Of a stretch of DNA of 64,000 bases, positions 1-13,400 are shown in pieces. Each line of letters starts with the position of its first letter. The stretch's first letter is position 1. This DNA comes from Achatina immaculata (Eukaryota > Mollusca > Gastropoda > Stylommatophora > Achatinidae). The stretch lies in NCBI GenBank assembly GCA_009760885.1, contig CM019716.1, positions 2,175,501 to 2,239,500 of the forward strand. Reading direction: 5' to 3'. The position numbers and the translations under genes are program-made. The notes beneath the pieces were generated by a model that worked only from the letters and a program-made list of their open reading frames with translations, was not told the DNA's origin and made no database searches.

Positions 1-270
1 ACGAACTGTTGCTGGTTTAGATTCGCTCGTAATAGAAGTTGAGAATCATAGGTTTAGACTTTGAAACTGTTTATTGTGTTCACATGTTCTATTTTCACAT
101 ACCTCCTGACACTTTGATGTTTTATTTAGCCCCAGTCACTTTGAGCATAGGTCGATGCACATAAATGTGATTTTTATGTGTGACTCTGTTTCTTAATGTT
201 CTGACATGCCCTCGCTCTTCATGTTGCAAGCAAAATAATCCTACATGCAGCAGCAGTTTTACAGTTTAGG

Positions 271-441
271 ATTGACAGAAGATTGACTGTAACTCCAATC
301 TACATCCTTGGCCTGAAAAGTTAGATGATTGACAGAAGATTAACTGTAACTCCAGTCTACATCCTTGGCCTGAGAAGTTAGATGATTGACAGAAGATCGA
401 CGGTAGCTCAATCTACATCCTTGGTCTGAGAAGTTAGATGA
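271..441. repeat. 57-bp tandem repeat, three units
   Basis: Three near-identical units beginning ATTGACAGAAGAT, in the intron upstream of the first PMS2 exon seen here. Nothing else was recognised at 1-1324 apart from a further three-unit tandem repeat at about 871-1060. Confidence 0.85.
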
Positions 442-870
442 AACTGTGTTATTCTCTTGCTCCTGTTATAAATGAAAGCATATGTTTCTGGAGAAAATAT
501 GTTTAAAAAAAAATCTTGAAGTAAGTTAGATTTACTCCGAGAAAGAGTTCTGAATTTATTACTAATCTTTTATCTGTGATGTTGTAGTCAGTGCTTAACA
601 TTTCAGAAGCAGAATTCTGGTTTCGTCAATTTCTTATGCTAGATTAATTAATAGGAAGCTTTGTTTTTTTTTTTTTTTTAATGTCAAGATTATATGTTGA
701 AGTTGTTTCTTGTGTCAAGATTATATGTTGAAGTTGTTTATTTTGTCAGAGGGAGTCGTCAGTTAAATTACAAAGTTATGATATGGGAAAAAACAGACTC
801 TTTGATGAGACTTTGGAGACTGGGTGTGAGGGAGAAGATACTGGGGGTGCTTCTGGAACTTGGAGAGAAG

Positions 871-1060
871 AGAAAACACCGGACACCTTCCTGGTTAAGT
901 TCCATTCTAGCATACTTGACAGTAGAGCACAGAAAACACCAATCACCTTCCTACCTTCCTAGTTAAGTTCCATTCATACTTGACAGTAGAGCACAGAAAA
1001 CAAAATTGCCAATCACCTTCCTAGTTAAGTTCCATTCATACTTGACAGTAGAGCACAGGA
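871..1060. repeat. About 60-bp imperfect tandem repeat, three units
   Basis: Units share CACCTTCCTAGTTAAGTTCC and a following CATACTTGACAGTAGAGCAC. The open frames across it are by-products of the repeat. Confidence 0.75.
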
Positions 1061-1324
1061 GAGAGATGTTTATTTTGCCTTATTTCAGGTTTTGTTCTTG
1101 GTTGAACTCTTGTCATTTTTCTTCTCATAGCTACAATGTTTTGTTTTGTTTTGTTTCTTATGATCCTTCTGTCTTCCTCTTTTTCTAATTTCACTGTTTA
1201 CAAAACCTGAGTTTCCATTGGTTTGTTATCATGGGTGCAGTGAATACATTTCTTTCTCATTTTTTTTTACCTTGTATTTCTCATTCATTTTATTTCCAAA
1301 CTGTTTTTTTGTTTTATCTTGTAG

Positions 1325-1403
1325 AAGTCGCAGTACAGTTGTGTCAACAAATGGAAATGAGTCTATGAGGGAAAATATTGCCAATGTTTTTGGCCCAAAA
1401 CAA
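1325..1403 (+). CDS. PMS2: PMS2 exon (window exon 1)
   Basis: Acceptor follows a T-rich tract ending in TAG; donor is GTGGGT. It encodes the stretch ending [12 protein letters not shown], matching the conserved KENIGSVFGQKQ of the transducer domain. The first base completes a codon begun upstream. The acceptor reads TAGAAG, a NAGNAG tandem acceptor, so the start could shift by 3 bases without changing frame. No earlier PMS2 exon was recognised at 1-1324. Confidence 0.85.
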
Positions 1404-4400
1404 GTGGGTTTCATTTCTGGTGTTTTCTTTAGATGTAGTTTTTGTATTTTACATAGTCTAGGAAAGAGTAAAAGTTATTTTGCTTCAGGATGGAGCCAAG
1501 ACTCTACATCATTGGTTCTCAAGCTAAGGCTTATCAGGTGTCATAGTGGGCTCAGAGTTAGGCCTATCAGAAGCCATATTGGTTCTCAAGCTAAGGCTTA
1601 TCAGGTGTCATAGTGGGCTCAGAGTTAGGCCTATCAGAAGCCATATTGGTTCTCAAGCTAAGGCTTATCAGGTGTCATAGTGGGCTCAGAGTTAGGCCTA
1701 TCAGAAGCCATATTGGTTCTCAAGCTAAGGCTTATCAGGTGTCATAGTGGGCTCAGAGTTAGGCCTGTCAGAAGCCATATTGGTTCTCAAGCTAAGGCTT
1801 ATCAGGTGTCATAGTAGGCTCAGAGTTAGGTCTATCAGAAGCCATATTGGTTCTCAAGCTAAGGCTTATCAGGTGTCATAGTGGGCTCAAACTAAGGCCC
1901 ATCAGGAGTCATTATTGAGGTCCACATAGCAAGTCTAGACTTCAAATTTTGTAAACTTCTGTACTTGACAATGACCCAGTCCCTTAAATTCTCAGATATG
2001 GATATTAAGTTTTTTTAATTTAACACCATGGAGTAGGGAGCAAGGAGTTATCATTGGCTTCAGGAGTCCAGGAACTTGAAATAGTTGGGAATCACTGTTC
2101 TACAACTCTCCTGGGAGTGCTTCATGGCAGAGCAAGCTTAATGATAAACTTGGCATTGCAGATTATGTTGAAGGCATTGTGTACATCTTCTTGTGTACAT
2201 CTTGTGTACATCTTCAGGGATGAGCTGTTAACATTACCACCCTCATCACTTGGCAGACGAGCATAGAGTTATGTACCGATAAATCTGGAGCAGGAAGCAG
2301 AAACTGCTAAATCAGTATCTGCCTGGCTTCTAAGACTGAGGATATAGATTCTTCCCACTACTTCTGTCCAACATGGATCTTGTTAATGTTGAGTACATTT
2401 ACCATGTGAGATCCCACTTCACACATGGACTTTTCTGAATTGCAGTTCTTCTTCTTCTGCATTCAAGGTTTTTGATCACTTCAGATCCTGATCCCTGTCG
2501 ATATGGCACAGCCCGCAGTCCTCTCCAGATCCTGATAGGAGCTCCAAATCTTTTGCCCCAAGCTTGTGTTCTTTGGCCATGTCTCACGCCTCAGGTCTGC
2601 ATGGCTTGGGCACTCTTGTAGGACATGTTCTGGAGTCTGGACTCCACTGCCACATGAACACATGTTTGTGTGAGGCATTTTGAGTCAATGCAGGTGGCCC
2701 AGTAGTCTGCAGTGGCCTGTCCTAGGTGAAAGAGGATGGTTTGCTGGTGTCTTTGTGGTTGCTGCATTAGATCTGGTTCATTGTCGCATTTCAGTTTCTT
2801 TTTTTCCATTCAGATCTGCACTGGTTACAGATTATGGTTTTCGCCTCTTGGTAGTTTACTGGATGCTTTGTTTGATCTTGATTGCTGCCAGCTTTGGATA
2901 AACTGTCAGCTATTTCATTGCCAGCTCTTCCACAGTGGTGACCCTTTAACATTTGAAGTAGTAGTAAGATAGATATTACCTGAAACCTTACTCTTCTTTT
3001 TTTGTTATAGTTTCATTATTGAATGTAGCTGTTATAGATCTAAAGCGTCAGTGTGAGTTCCAACATGATCTCTGCAGAGACAGATATACTTATATTCATG
3101 AATATAGCATTTTAAAGAAAATGGGTGTAGTGGGGACTTTTTGTCCTCCCTGTACTTACTTCAATGAACAGCCTTTTCTATTAGCCTACCAAATGCATGC
3201 TTTCATCACATCTCTTTTATCTCCCCCTGCTGTGATTCCTGTGGCCCATTTCCACTTCCTACGAAGGCCTTCTTGCAATCTTCTTGGCACCCTTAATTAT
3301 GCTGTCTGATACTATCTCACATTCAGTTACATCTTGACAGTTTTGTTCAGTATTTGTGGGGTTTTTTTTTCAGCTGCAGAGCCTGCTTGAGTTTAGACAA
3401 GTGGAACCAGATGATGATGTCTGTAATGAATTTGGAATCAAGTCCTGCAAGAGGCCTGCCATCAGTTTCAGGTATGTCCTGGCACTTTGCTCACATTGTT
3501 TAAATATATCTCAGATATTTTCAAAGAATAAAGAATTGTACCCACATGATGGACAAAGGAAACACAAATTTGAAGCACCAGAGACATGGTTTTGGAGAAA
3601 GATGCAGTGTATTCCCTCGATGTTCTCAGAGGAGATGCTTGGTCTTAGGGGAAATGGCTATTCTCGGAGGAGATGCTTGGTGTCAGAGGAGATGCCTGTT
3701 CTAAGAGGGGATGCCTGTTCTCATAGGAGATGCCTGTTCTCAGAGGAGATGCTTGTTCTAAGACGAGATGCCTGTTCTCAGAGGAGATAACTGGTCTTAG
3801 AGGAGATAACTGGTCTTAGAGGAGATGCCTGTTCTCAAAGGAGATGTCTGTTCTTAGAAGAGATGCATGTTCTCAAAGGAGATGTCTGTTCTTAGAGGAG
3901 ATGCCTGGTCTTAGAGCAGATGCTTGTTCTTAGAGGAGATGTCTGTTCTCAGAGGAGATGCCTGGTCTTAGAGGAGATGCCTGTTCTAAGAGGAGATGCC
4001 TGTTCTCAGAGGAGATGTCTGTTCTCAGAGGAGATACCTGGTCTTAGAGGAGATGTCTGTTCTCAGAGGAGATGCTTGTTCTAAGAGGAGGTGCCTGTTC
4101 TAAGAGGAGATGCCTGGTGTCAGAGGAGATGCCTGTTCTAAGAGGAGATGCCTGGTGTCAGAGGAGATGCTTATTCTAAGAGGAGATGCCTGGTGTCAGA
4201 GGAGATGCCTGGTGTCAGAGGAGATGCTTATTCTAAGAGGAGATGCCTGGTGTCAAAAACTGACTTGAGCAATACTGGGGAAAAAAAGTAAAAAAATCAA
4301 CATTATTTTGGCATATCATGAGAAGACAGAAGTTAGAGAACCTGACAATCACTGGAAAATTCAAAAGGAAAAAAAGAGAAGGTGAAAGAAGGAAAAACAG

Positions 4401-7400
4401 GCTAGACATATGATACAGTGATATAGGAAAAGGAATACAACAGATCTGATATATCAGACATACCAAGGACTCACACACAACGGACATCTATTACCACTAA
4501 TATCTGTCTCACAGCAGCTATTGGATCGCTCAGTGAAAAAAAAAAAAGAATTGAATCCAATTCCATCTGATACACATTCTGTCCTTTACTATCTCAAAAT
4601 ACTGTCTCAGATGGTGATTATATTCTTGCATGGTGAGGCACACTTAGTACACGTGGCAGCCAGCTTAGGGGAAAACGTGTTGTTGACCTGTAAAAATCAG
4701 TCCCATTGGTGAACAGAAGAAAAAACCCAAATTAAGTGATTAAATGTAGCATAGCTGAAGTAGACATGCTGGCTAGTCAACATCCTTTCAGATAGACTTG
4801 TAAAAGAGCAGTTTTGTTTAAATATCAGCCCATATAAATGGCTGAACATTTCGTTGCTGTTATGTTTTAGATTTTGTTGTTTTTTTTGTTTTTTTTTTCA
4901 GAATTGAAGGCTTTGTTTCCAAGTGTGAACATGGCCAAGGTCGTAGCAGCACAGACAGACAGTTCATCTTCATCAACGGGCGACCTTGTGATCATGCCAG
5001 GGTGAGGATATTATCAGTTTCAGATCAAACAAAGAATTCAGTCATGAGTCTGTATTTTACTTTTTCTTTCTTTTTTTTTTAAACCTTCAACTGATGATTC
5101 ATTCATAACAGAAAAAAATGTGTTTGAGGAGAATAATAAATATAATGAGAAGAAATAAAATCAGAAGTGACATCATCGGGACAAGAGTTAGCAGGATGCT
5201 AAACAACATTCAGAAACAAGTCAGATGGCTTGGCCATGTTACACTGTTGTTAGATGTCACACCACAGAAAACACTCATAAGTCAGATGGCCTGGCCATGT
5301 TACACTGTTGTCAGATGTCACACCACAGAAAACACTCATAAGTCAGATGGCCTGGCCATGTTACACTGTTGTCAGATGTCACACCACAGAAAACACTCAT
5401 CTTCTTCTTCTTCGTTCGCATTGTCTGTCTATATCTGCAGTCCTGTCTCTTGGATAAATTTCACTGTTTTTTGTAATTCATGTATGGAACCGTAGAGCTT
5501 ATCTTCTTTAGTGGTTTCACTGGGCCAGTAATTATTTCTCAGTGTCTCGTAGTTGATGCAGTTCTGGAGGATATGTTCCACGGTTTGGGGCACCTGGGCA
5601 CATGTACATAGATTAGTAGTACCAACCTTAAACTTTGTATACATATGACTTCGGAGTCGGCTGTGTCCTGTTCGGAGACGGAAGATGGTGACTTGTTCCT
5701 TTCTGTTTAGCATGTGATAGTCATCATGTGGTGGTGTTTGTGGCTTCCTGTAGGTTTTTATCATGCTTTTCTTCTGATTATAAGTGATTGGTATGTCTGG
5801 CTGCTCCATTTCAGTGCCCTCTTTGGCCAATTGGTCAGCTTTCTCATTGCCTGGTATCCCACAGTGGGAGGGAATCCATTGCAAAGTGACTCCATGTTGT
5901 AAGCCAATTTTTGACAAGGCATCCTTAAGGTCTGGTAGTTTGTTGCACTGAAGAGCCTCCAGTACTGATCTTGCATCTGTGAGAATTACTACAGGACATG
6001 TATCAGTTCTGGAGTCTGATAGTTTTTCAACTGCAGCAATAATTGCCCTAACTTCTGCATCAAAGTTGTTGCAGTATTTACCAGTGGGTATGGAAATCTT
6101 GTCAATGGTGTTGTTTGGATATTCAATATATGCTCCTGCCCCTCCATTCTTTATGGCATTATGTGCAGATCCATCTGTATACACACGTATCCAGGTGTCA
6201 CATGGATATTTGTCATCTAGAACACTAAGTGTGGCTGTTGATCTTACAAGACTGCTCTGCATCTCACCATTCTGCACACCTTTCACTTCAGTCTGAATAG
6301 TTATTTGTGTATAATCTGCTTCTTTCCATGGTGTATGCTCTGGTACAGATGATAATGGAGCGACTACAGTTGGAAGGTCAGGTATCAGCTTACGCATACG
6401 CTTGGCCTGATGAATGAAGCTGCTTCTTTTAAGCCGTCCTAATGCCAAGTTATTGAATCTCTCAAAAAACACTCATAAGTCAGATGGCCTGGCCATGTTA
6501 CACTGTTGTCAGATGTCACACCACAGAAAACACTCATAAGTCAGATGGCCTGGCCATGTTACACTGTTGTCAGATGTCACACCACAGAAAACACTCATAA
6601 GTCAGATGGCCTGGCCATGTTACACTGTTGTCAGATGTCACACCACAGAAAACACTCATAAGTCAGATGGCCTGGCCATGTTACACTGTTGTCAGATGTC
6701 ACACCACAGAAAACACTCATAAGTCGGATGGCCTGGCCATGTTACACTGTTGTCAGATGTCACACCACAGAAAACACTCATACTAAGAATAGTAGGACAA
6801 AAGCAGGAGAGGAGGCCACCCTTGCAGGAGGTGGATGGAGGATATAATAGGAGCTGTAAATATCCCCTTACATGAAGCAGACTGCCAAACTTGTTCCAGT
6901 TGTCTAGTTCACTCAATTCTGAAAGGTACTCAAGAAAGGAAATAGAAAAAAAACAAGATTTATTTTCTAACAAAGACCTGGTTCTTATTATGAGAGATAG
7001 CTTGGCAGTTTTTACCATGGCTAATTTATATCAGTCTTTCATTGACAGTGAAGGTTGAAAGATGCTACGGAGCTTGGTAGGCAGTCGTCGTACTCTGCTA
7101 TATTCTCAGGTAGATTGACTGGAGCGGATCTCTGCCACCATGTATCATGCCTGACTGCATTTTCTTCAGGTTCTATTAGGACATAGGTTGCTTGCAGCTC
7201 CTCTGGCTGGAATCAGACTACTGACCTTCAGCATGAGAGACAGGTTCGCTAACCACTTTGCTACACAAATAACTGTGATGAAGTTATTGTAATAAAGACT
7301 TAACATCAGGTACAGAATGTGATACTGTCTTTATTTTCTGGAGTAGACTTAAGCAGCAGACTTCTCAGACAGGTCTACTACTCTGGCAAACCTTTATTCT

Positions 7401-10400
7401 TTTCTTCAGATTGCAGTATCATGGTATCATACTACCACAATCATCATGAAGAAAGGGATATAGTTTGGCCATCACTGGTACTTATGGGGTGATGAGAGTG
7501 ATCGGTCTGACAGTCATCGTGGCTCCCACACAGATGTTTACATCTGCAACCTCCAACACATTTTTTTTATATATATTATTTCAGATTGTGAAGTTAATTA
7601 ATGAGGTTTATCACAGCTACAACAGGCACCAAAATCCCTTTGTCGCCATCAGCATTTTTATGGATAAAGGTTGGTTATTTTGTATGGGGGCCGCAGTAGA
7701 ACAACTGTCGCTGATTGTCAGTGCTTGAGTATATAATGTGATTATACAAATTGTTTGAAGTTCAGATATGAAAAGGAAGACAAAAAAATGTAACCAGAGG
7801 CAACAAACACAACCAAGTGTTTTGACAAAACACCTTCAGGGACTGCAGAAAAGCTAAAATAGTAAATAAAAAAGTTGGACAGATAAGTAATTTATTTCCA
7901 GTTCAACCCTTAGATGGTACAGAATGACAATGCTGGTGGATGCTGATGAGATATGAAGGCAGGAAACCCTCTGTAATAGAGAATGAAACAACTGCACAGC
8001 TTCATATCATCAGAGAAGCAATACACTCATCACCAGTAGCCTGCTCCTCATGCAGTCATTTTGGCTTTTTTAAAAACTCCTGGCACTCTAAAGAGGATGG
8101 ATAGAAGTCTGGAGGTTTTTGGTGTTAAGCACTTCATACGGCTGGATAAACTACTCAAACACATGCTTTTTATGGTTCTGTACATTACAAGAGCCCAAAC
8201 TCCCCATCTATTCTTTCCACACCCAAACTCCCTATCTATTCTTTCCACACCCAAACTCCCCATATATTCTTTCCACACCCAGACTCCCCATATATTCTTT
8301 CAACACCCAAACTCCCCATCTATTCTTTCCACACCCAAACTCCCCATATATTCTTTCCACCCCCAAACTCCCCATATGTTCTTTCCACACCCAGACTCCC
8401 CATATATTCTTTCAACACCCAAACTCCCCATCTATTCTTTCCACACCCAAACTCCCCATATATTCTTTCCACCCCCAAACTCCCCATATGTTCTTTCCAC
8501 CCCCAGACTCCCCATATATTCTTTCCACACCCGAACTCCCCATATATTCTTTCCACACCCAGACTCCCCATATATTCTTTCCACACCCAAACTCCCCATA
8601 TATTCTTTCCACACCCAAACTCCTCATATATTCTTTCCACACCCAAACTCCCCATATATTCTTTCCACACCCAAACTCCCCATATATTCTTTCCACACCC
8701 AGACTCCCCATATATTCTTTCCACACCCAAACTCCCCATATATTCTTTCCACACCCAAACTCCTCATATATTCTTTCCACACCCAAACTCCCCATATATT
8801 CTTTCCACACCCAAACTCCCCATATATTCTTTCCACACTATAACCAAGTCTTGTTTCTTCCATCATTTTGTGTCAAGATGCTGTAGATCACTTTTGTCCC
8901 ACTTTTACATTAAGTGAAACATAAACAATTTTTCATGAAAGTGAGGCATCACATGAAACTATTCTATTTTAAAAGTATTTTACTGAACAGTCATTTCAGC
9001 TTTTATGTAACAAATATTAACTCTTCTCTCATTTGTTAGTATTCTTTGAGGTTGTTAGCATCGTTTGTACAAGCTGGTATATTGTTTCATCTTTCTTTTA
9101 TCCTTCAGACACGGTTGATGTGAATGTGACGCCGGACAAGAGACAGATATTTTTAGAGGGAGAAAATCTTCTCTTGGCATCGCTGAAGGTTTTGATGTTC
9201 AGAGATTTTATTTTGTTTATTTTCTGCGTTGTGGAGGTTGTGCAGGTTAAGATGGTGAATAAAGCAGTGCGATGATGGTGGTTTATGGAGCATCTGCCAA
9301 GAAATGTTTTCCATTCTGCAAGTTAATTTGTTGTGTGTAACAAGTCTATACGTGGTAACTGGTAAAACAGAGGAGTTGGCGTCAAGTACTGAGTGTACCA
9401 ACTCCACAGCTCCACTCTGCAGTTCTGATATGTAGTTTCTCAGTGTTTATACTATTCATTTATGTTTTTATTGTTCGTTTTCTTGTTTCCTTTAAAATCA
9501 ACCAGTTTACCCTATAAAATTGTCTTTGCTAAGCTGTTTCATCTCATGGCATAGTTAAAAAATAAAAATAAGTTTTTGTTTTTTTTTTGTTCCAGTGTTA
9601 TTGGTAGATTTCTATAACATTTATTTAATGAAAAGTTACTTTCTAATTTAATGTATGATTTTTATTTCATGTTCCTTGTGTTATGTGATACATGTGCTGA
9701 TAATATAGTTTATATTTTACAAGTTGTCTGAATCTGGAGTAAGATAAAAGATAGTCTTGTATCAAGCTACCAAGTCAGATAAGGGGCTGTGCTGATTCAA
9801 GTTTTTTTCATTGTTTTGTGTTGTTCAAGACTGTGGAATCAGAAGCAGCTGCGGGTGGAGTCAAAGTCTGTACAGATGTAATTTATGAAGGAGTCGAAGT
9901 CTGAGAAGAATGACGTTTTTTAAGGAGTCTTTGAGTCTGTAGAAATATACCATGTATGAATGAACTGAACAGTAGAAAAACCAGATAAGACCATAATTAA
10001 AAGCAATTTTTGGTGGAGTTAAAGAAAAGGGGTTGATAAAAAGATACCATTGTGAAGAAGGTGGAGCAGAACAGTAGAAAAAATAGGAGTCGAAGGGTTG
10101 GCATACCAACCCCTGAACTCTGCTGTTGGTGATGTATTTTGTTTATGAAATGTTGTATAACTGAAAATGTCATTATTAAATGCCATGATAAATGATTCTG
10201 ACATTTTCTTCAAATGTGGCAGACATCTCTGATTCAGATGTTTGAACCCACGGCTTCAGTCTACAAGGTCAACAACTCTTTAATGTCATGCCAGTCTGGT
10301 GAGTTGTAAATAATCTGTGTAGCATAACTATGTGTGGTTGTAATGCTGCGTTATTAAGTTGCATTTACCTCATATATATGCAACACCAAATCTACCGATT

Positions 10401-13400
10401 AATCTGTTATATTTCTCTTACTTCGGAATACCCAGAGATCCCTGCGTTGGTAGGACAGTTGATAAACACCATATTTATATTAACATTGTTTTGTCAGTCC
10501 CAGACTCGGGTTTTGACCAAGCAGTATAAGACTTAATGCCAAGGGTATTCCAACAGCAACGAAGTGCAGGGTAGTCTTGGCATATGTAGGAATACAAGAA
10601 TGAAATGATGCGGACATTTGATCAGAATGAAGCTGCATCAGCCAACTTGGCAAGTCACATCAGAATGGAAGCAACTAGAACCAGAGGACACTTCAGGAAG
10701 AAGTGGGTGGGTGGGTGGAGCTAAAGACATTCTAAGAAGATATCAAACATGACAGCACATCAGGCAGCACACCTTGCTATAAGCTGGAAACATATATTCA
10801 CAGATTGAACCATTTCATGACAGCATCTGAAGATAAAGTGACAGCATGTTAGAGAACACACCTTGCATTAGACTGGAGAGATATGTTCACAAACTGAAAC
10901 ATTTCATGACAGCATTTGAAGATAAAGTGACAGCATGTTAGAGAACACACTTTGCATTAGACTGGAGAGATATGTTCACAAACCAGACCATTTCATGACA
11001 GCAGCTAAAGATAGAAGAACAATTGGAAAAAAATACATATTAAACTTTATTGATAACATATTGATCTAAGTCATCACATGCCAAGCTGGGCGGCATGGGC
11101 GATCATACACCTCCACAGATCCCAATCCTTGACAGTTCTGAGTGACTGCTGCCGATTTCTTTCCATGCCACACTATTAGGCCATCTGACATCCTTTCCCT
11201 TGGTCATCCTCTGCTCCTCCTGCCTTCAATTTTGCCCACTGTTATGATGTTTTCAGTTTCTTTCTTATCATCTCATGCCCCAAGAATGATGACTGCATTT
11301 TTCTTATATTTGTTATACTATGTTTTAGCTTGTCTCAAACACTGCTCATTAGTAGTTGTGGCTGTCCATGGGGTCCTCATCATTCTGTTCAGGTGCCACA
11401 TATCTGTTGCCTCCAATGATTTACTCATTTGCCTGCCAGTACTCCATGATTCACATTCCTCTTCTTCTGCGTTCAAGGTTGTTGGTCACATCAGATCCTG
11501 ATTCCTGTTGACATGGCAAAGCAGTCCTCGCCAGATCCTGATAGGATCCCCAAGCTTGTGTTATCTGGCCATGTCTCACGCCTCAGGTCTGCATGGTTTG
11601 GGCTCTCTTGCAGGATATGTTCTGGAATCTGGACTCCACCACATGGACACTCGTCCGTGTGAGACATTTTAGGTCAATGTAGGTGGGTCAGTAGTCTGCA
11701 GTGGCCTATCTTTAGGCGGAAGAGGATGGTTTGCTGATGTCTTTGTAGTTGGTGTATTGGATCTGGTTCATTGTTGCATTTCAGTTATTTCTTCCATTCA
11801 TATCTGCACTGGTTACGGATTATAGTTTTCGCCTCTTGGTAGTTTACTGGGTGATTTGTTTGACCTTGATTGCTTCCAGCTTTGGATATGCTGTCAGAAA
11901 TTTCATTGACAGCTATTCCACAGTGGGATGGTACCTAATGTAGGGTCACAGTTGTTGACATTGTAAGGTACTTTAGTTCTGTTGTGATTTCCTGTATGTT
12001 TGCCTGTGGGTTGTTTGTTATTTTTAGTGCCCTGCAGTCTATATAGCAAAATAAGTTAAATATAATACCGTAATACTTTCTTTCTCACATTCAGTGACAA
12101 TAATATATTGCAGAAGATGGTTTTCAGTTTCTGAAAAGCTACTTTTGCTTGGCATATTCTGATTTTCTTACATCTTACATCCTTCCCATGCTGCTAAATG
12201 TCACATAGGGCTCGCATGGCAGCTTGCCAAGATTGTTATTACTGGTCCCAGGTATTTAAATTTGTTCACTTTTGCAGTGTTGCTCAATTGATATTCATGT
12301 TACAGGCTGGTGGGTGCTTCTTATTAAATATATACATTTACATATAAAATTTTAGAATTTGGATTGAGTAGTTGATATTCTAAACATTGAAAATTATGCT
12401 TATACCACTGTAAGTAGTATTTACACATTTAGTTTTTATTGATTTTATTTGACTTACTGTGAGTACTATTCACATTTACAATCTGCTCCCTCTGGGATTT
12501 TTCTGACTGTAGAAACAAAAGCATACAGCATGACAGTGGAACGTAGATCAAGTTTTCAAGAACAGTCTGTTTTCTTGGTAAGTTTTTCTGTGCTGTGTTT
12601 CCTTGACGACTGTGTAAAAATATGGTGAGTTCAGTATCAAAGAGACAAAGACTGCTTTACTGTGTTACACGTCTTGCTTTCGTTCTAAATGTTGCGGGAC
12701 TGAAAAGCTTGTTCTTCTGTTGGTTAAAGGACCAGTCTTTGGCAGTAATAACTGATTGTCATAGAGTATATAAGAAAGCTGGAACATGTCCATTCAGTTA
12801 TCTGCATGCCAAGCTTTACAGTAAGTTGCACCATGAGCTGCCTTTGTTTTGGCATCAAACACTAGGCTTTTGTGACATAGCCTACACCAGGGAATTGGGA
12901 CATGTTTAACTTGGCAAGATTGTGTTGGATATCAAGTGGCCTTTAGTTGGGCACTCATATTTGAGATTGCCTGTTGTTTCGAGTCTGGCTGTGCTTTGCC
13001 TGTTGTTAATGTCTTACTGCCATACTGCTTACATTAGTACATTATTTATGTCCAACCCTTTGTATGCTTATCCAAGCTTCAAGAGTGTTAGAGTGAATCT
13101 GTTATGTGTGATTTGATTTATGTAATTATCATGTTGTGATTTGATTGACATAATTATCGTGTTGTGATCTGATTGATGTAATTATCGTGTTTTTTGGCGA
13201 ACTACTTTACGAGCCCTATGTGACGTTTAACGGCACGGGAAGGATATAAGATAAGATAAGATTTGATTGATGTAATTATCGTGTTGTAATTTGATTGATG
13301 TAATTATCATGTGATTTGATTGATGTAATTATCGTTTTGTGATTTGATTGATGTAATTATCTTGTTGTGATTTGATTGATGTAATTATCGTGTTGTGATT

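Noticed and set aside
271..441. Regularly spaced repeats considered as a CRISPR array
   Set aside because: Repeats are contiguous without unique spacers, and the locus is eukaryotic; the same holds for all other arrays here.
8061..8886. Open frames of 130-260 codons on both strands
   Set aside because: They are products of a 28-bp repeat lacking stops in several frames; the peptides are pure repeat and the array is intronic to PMS2.
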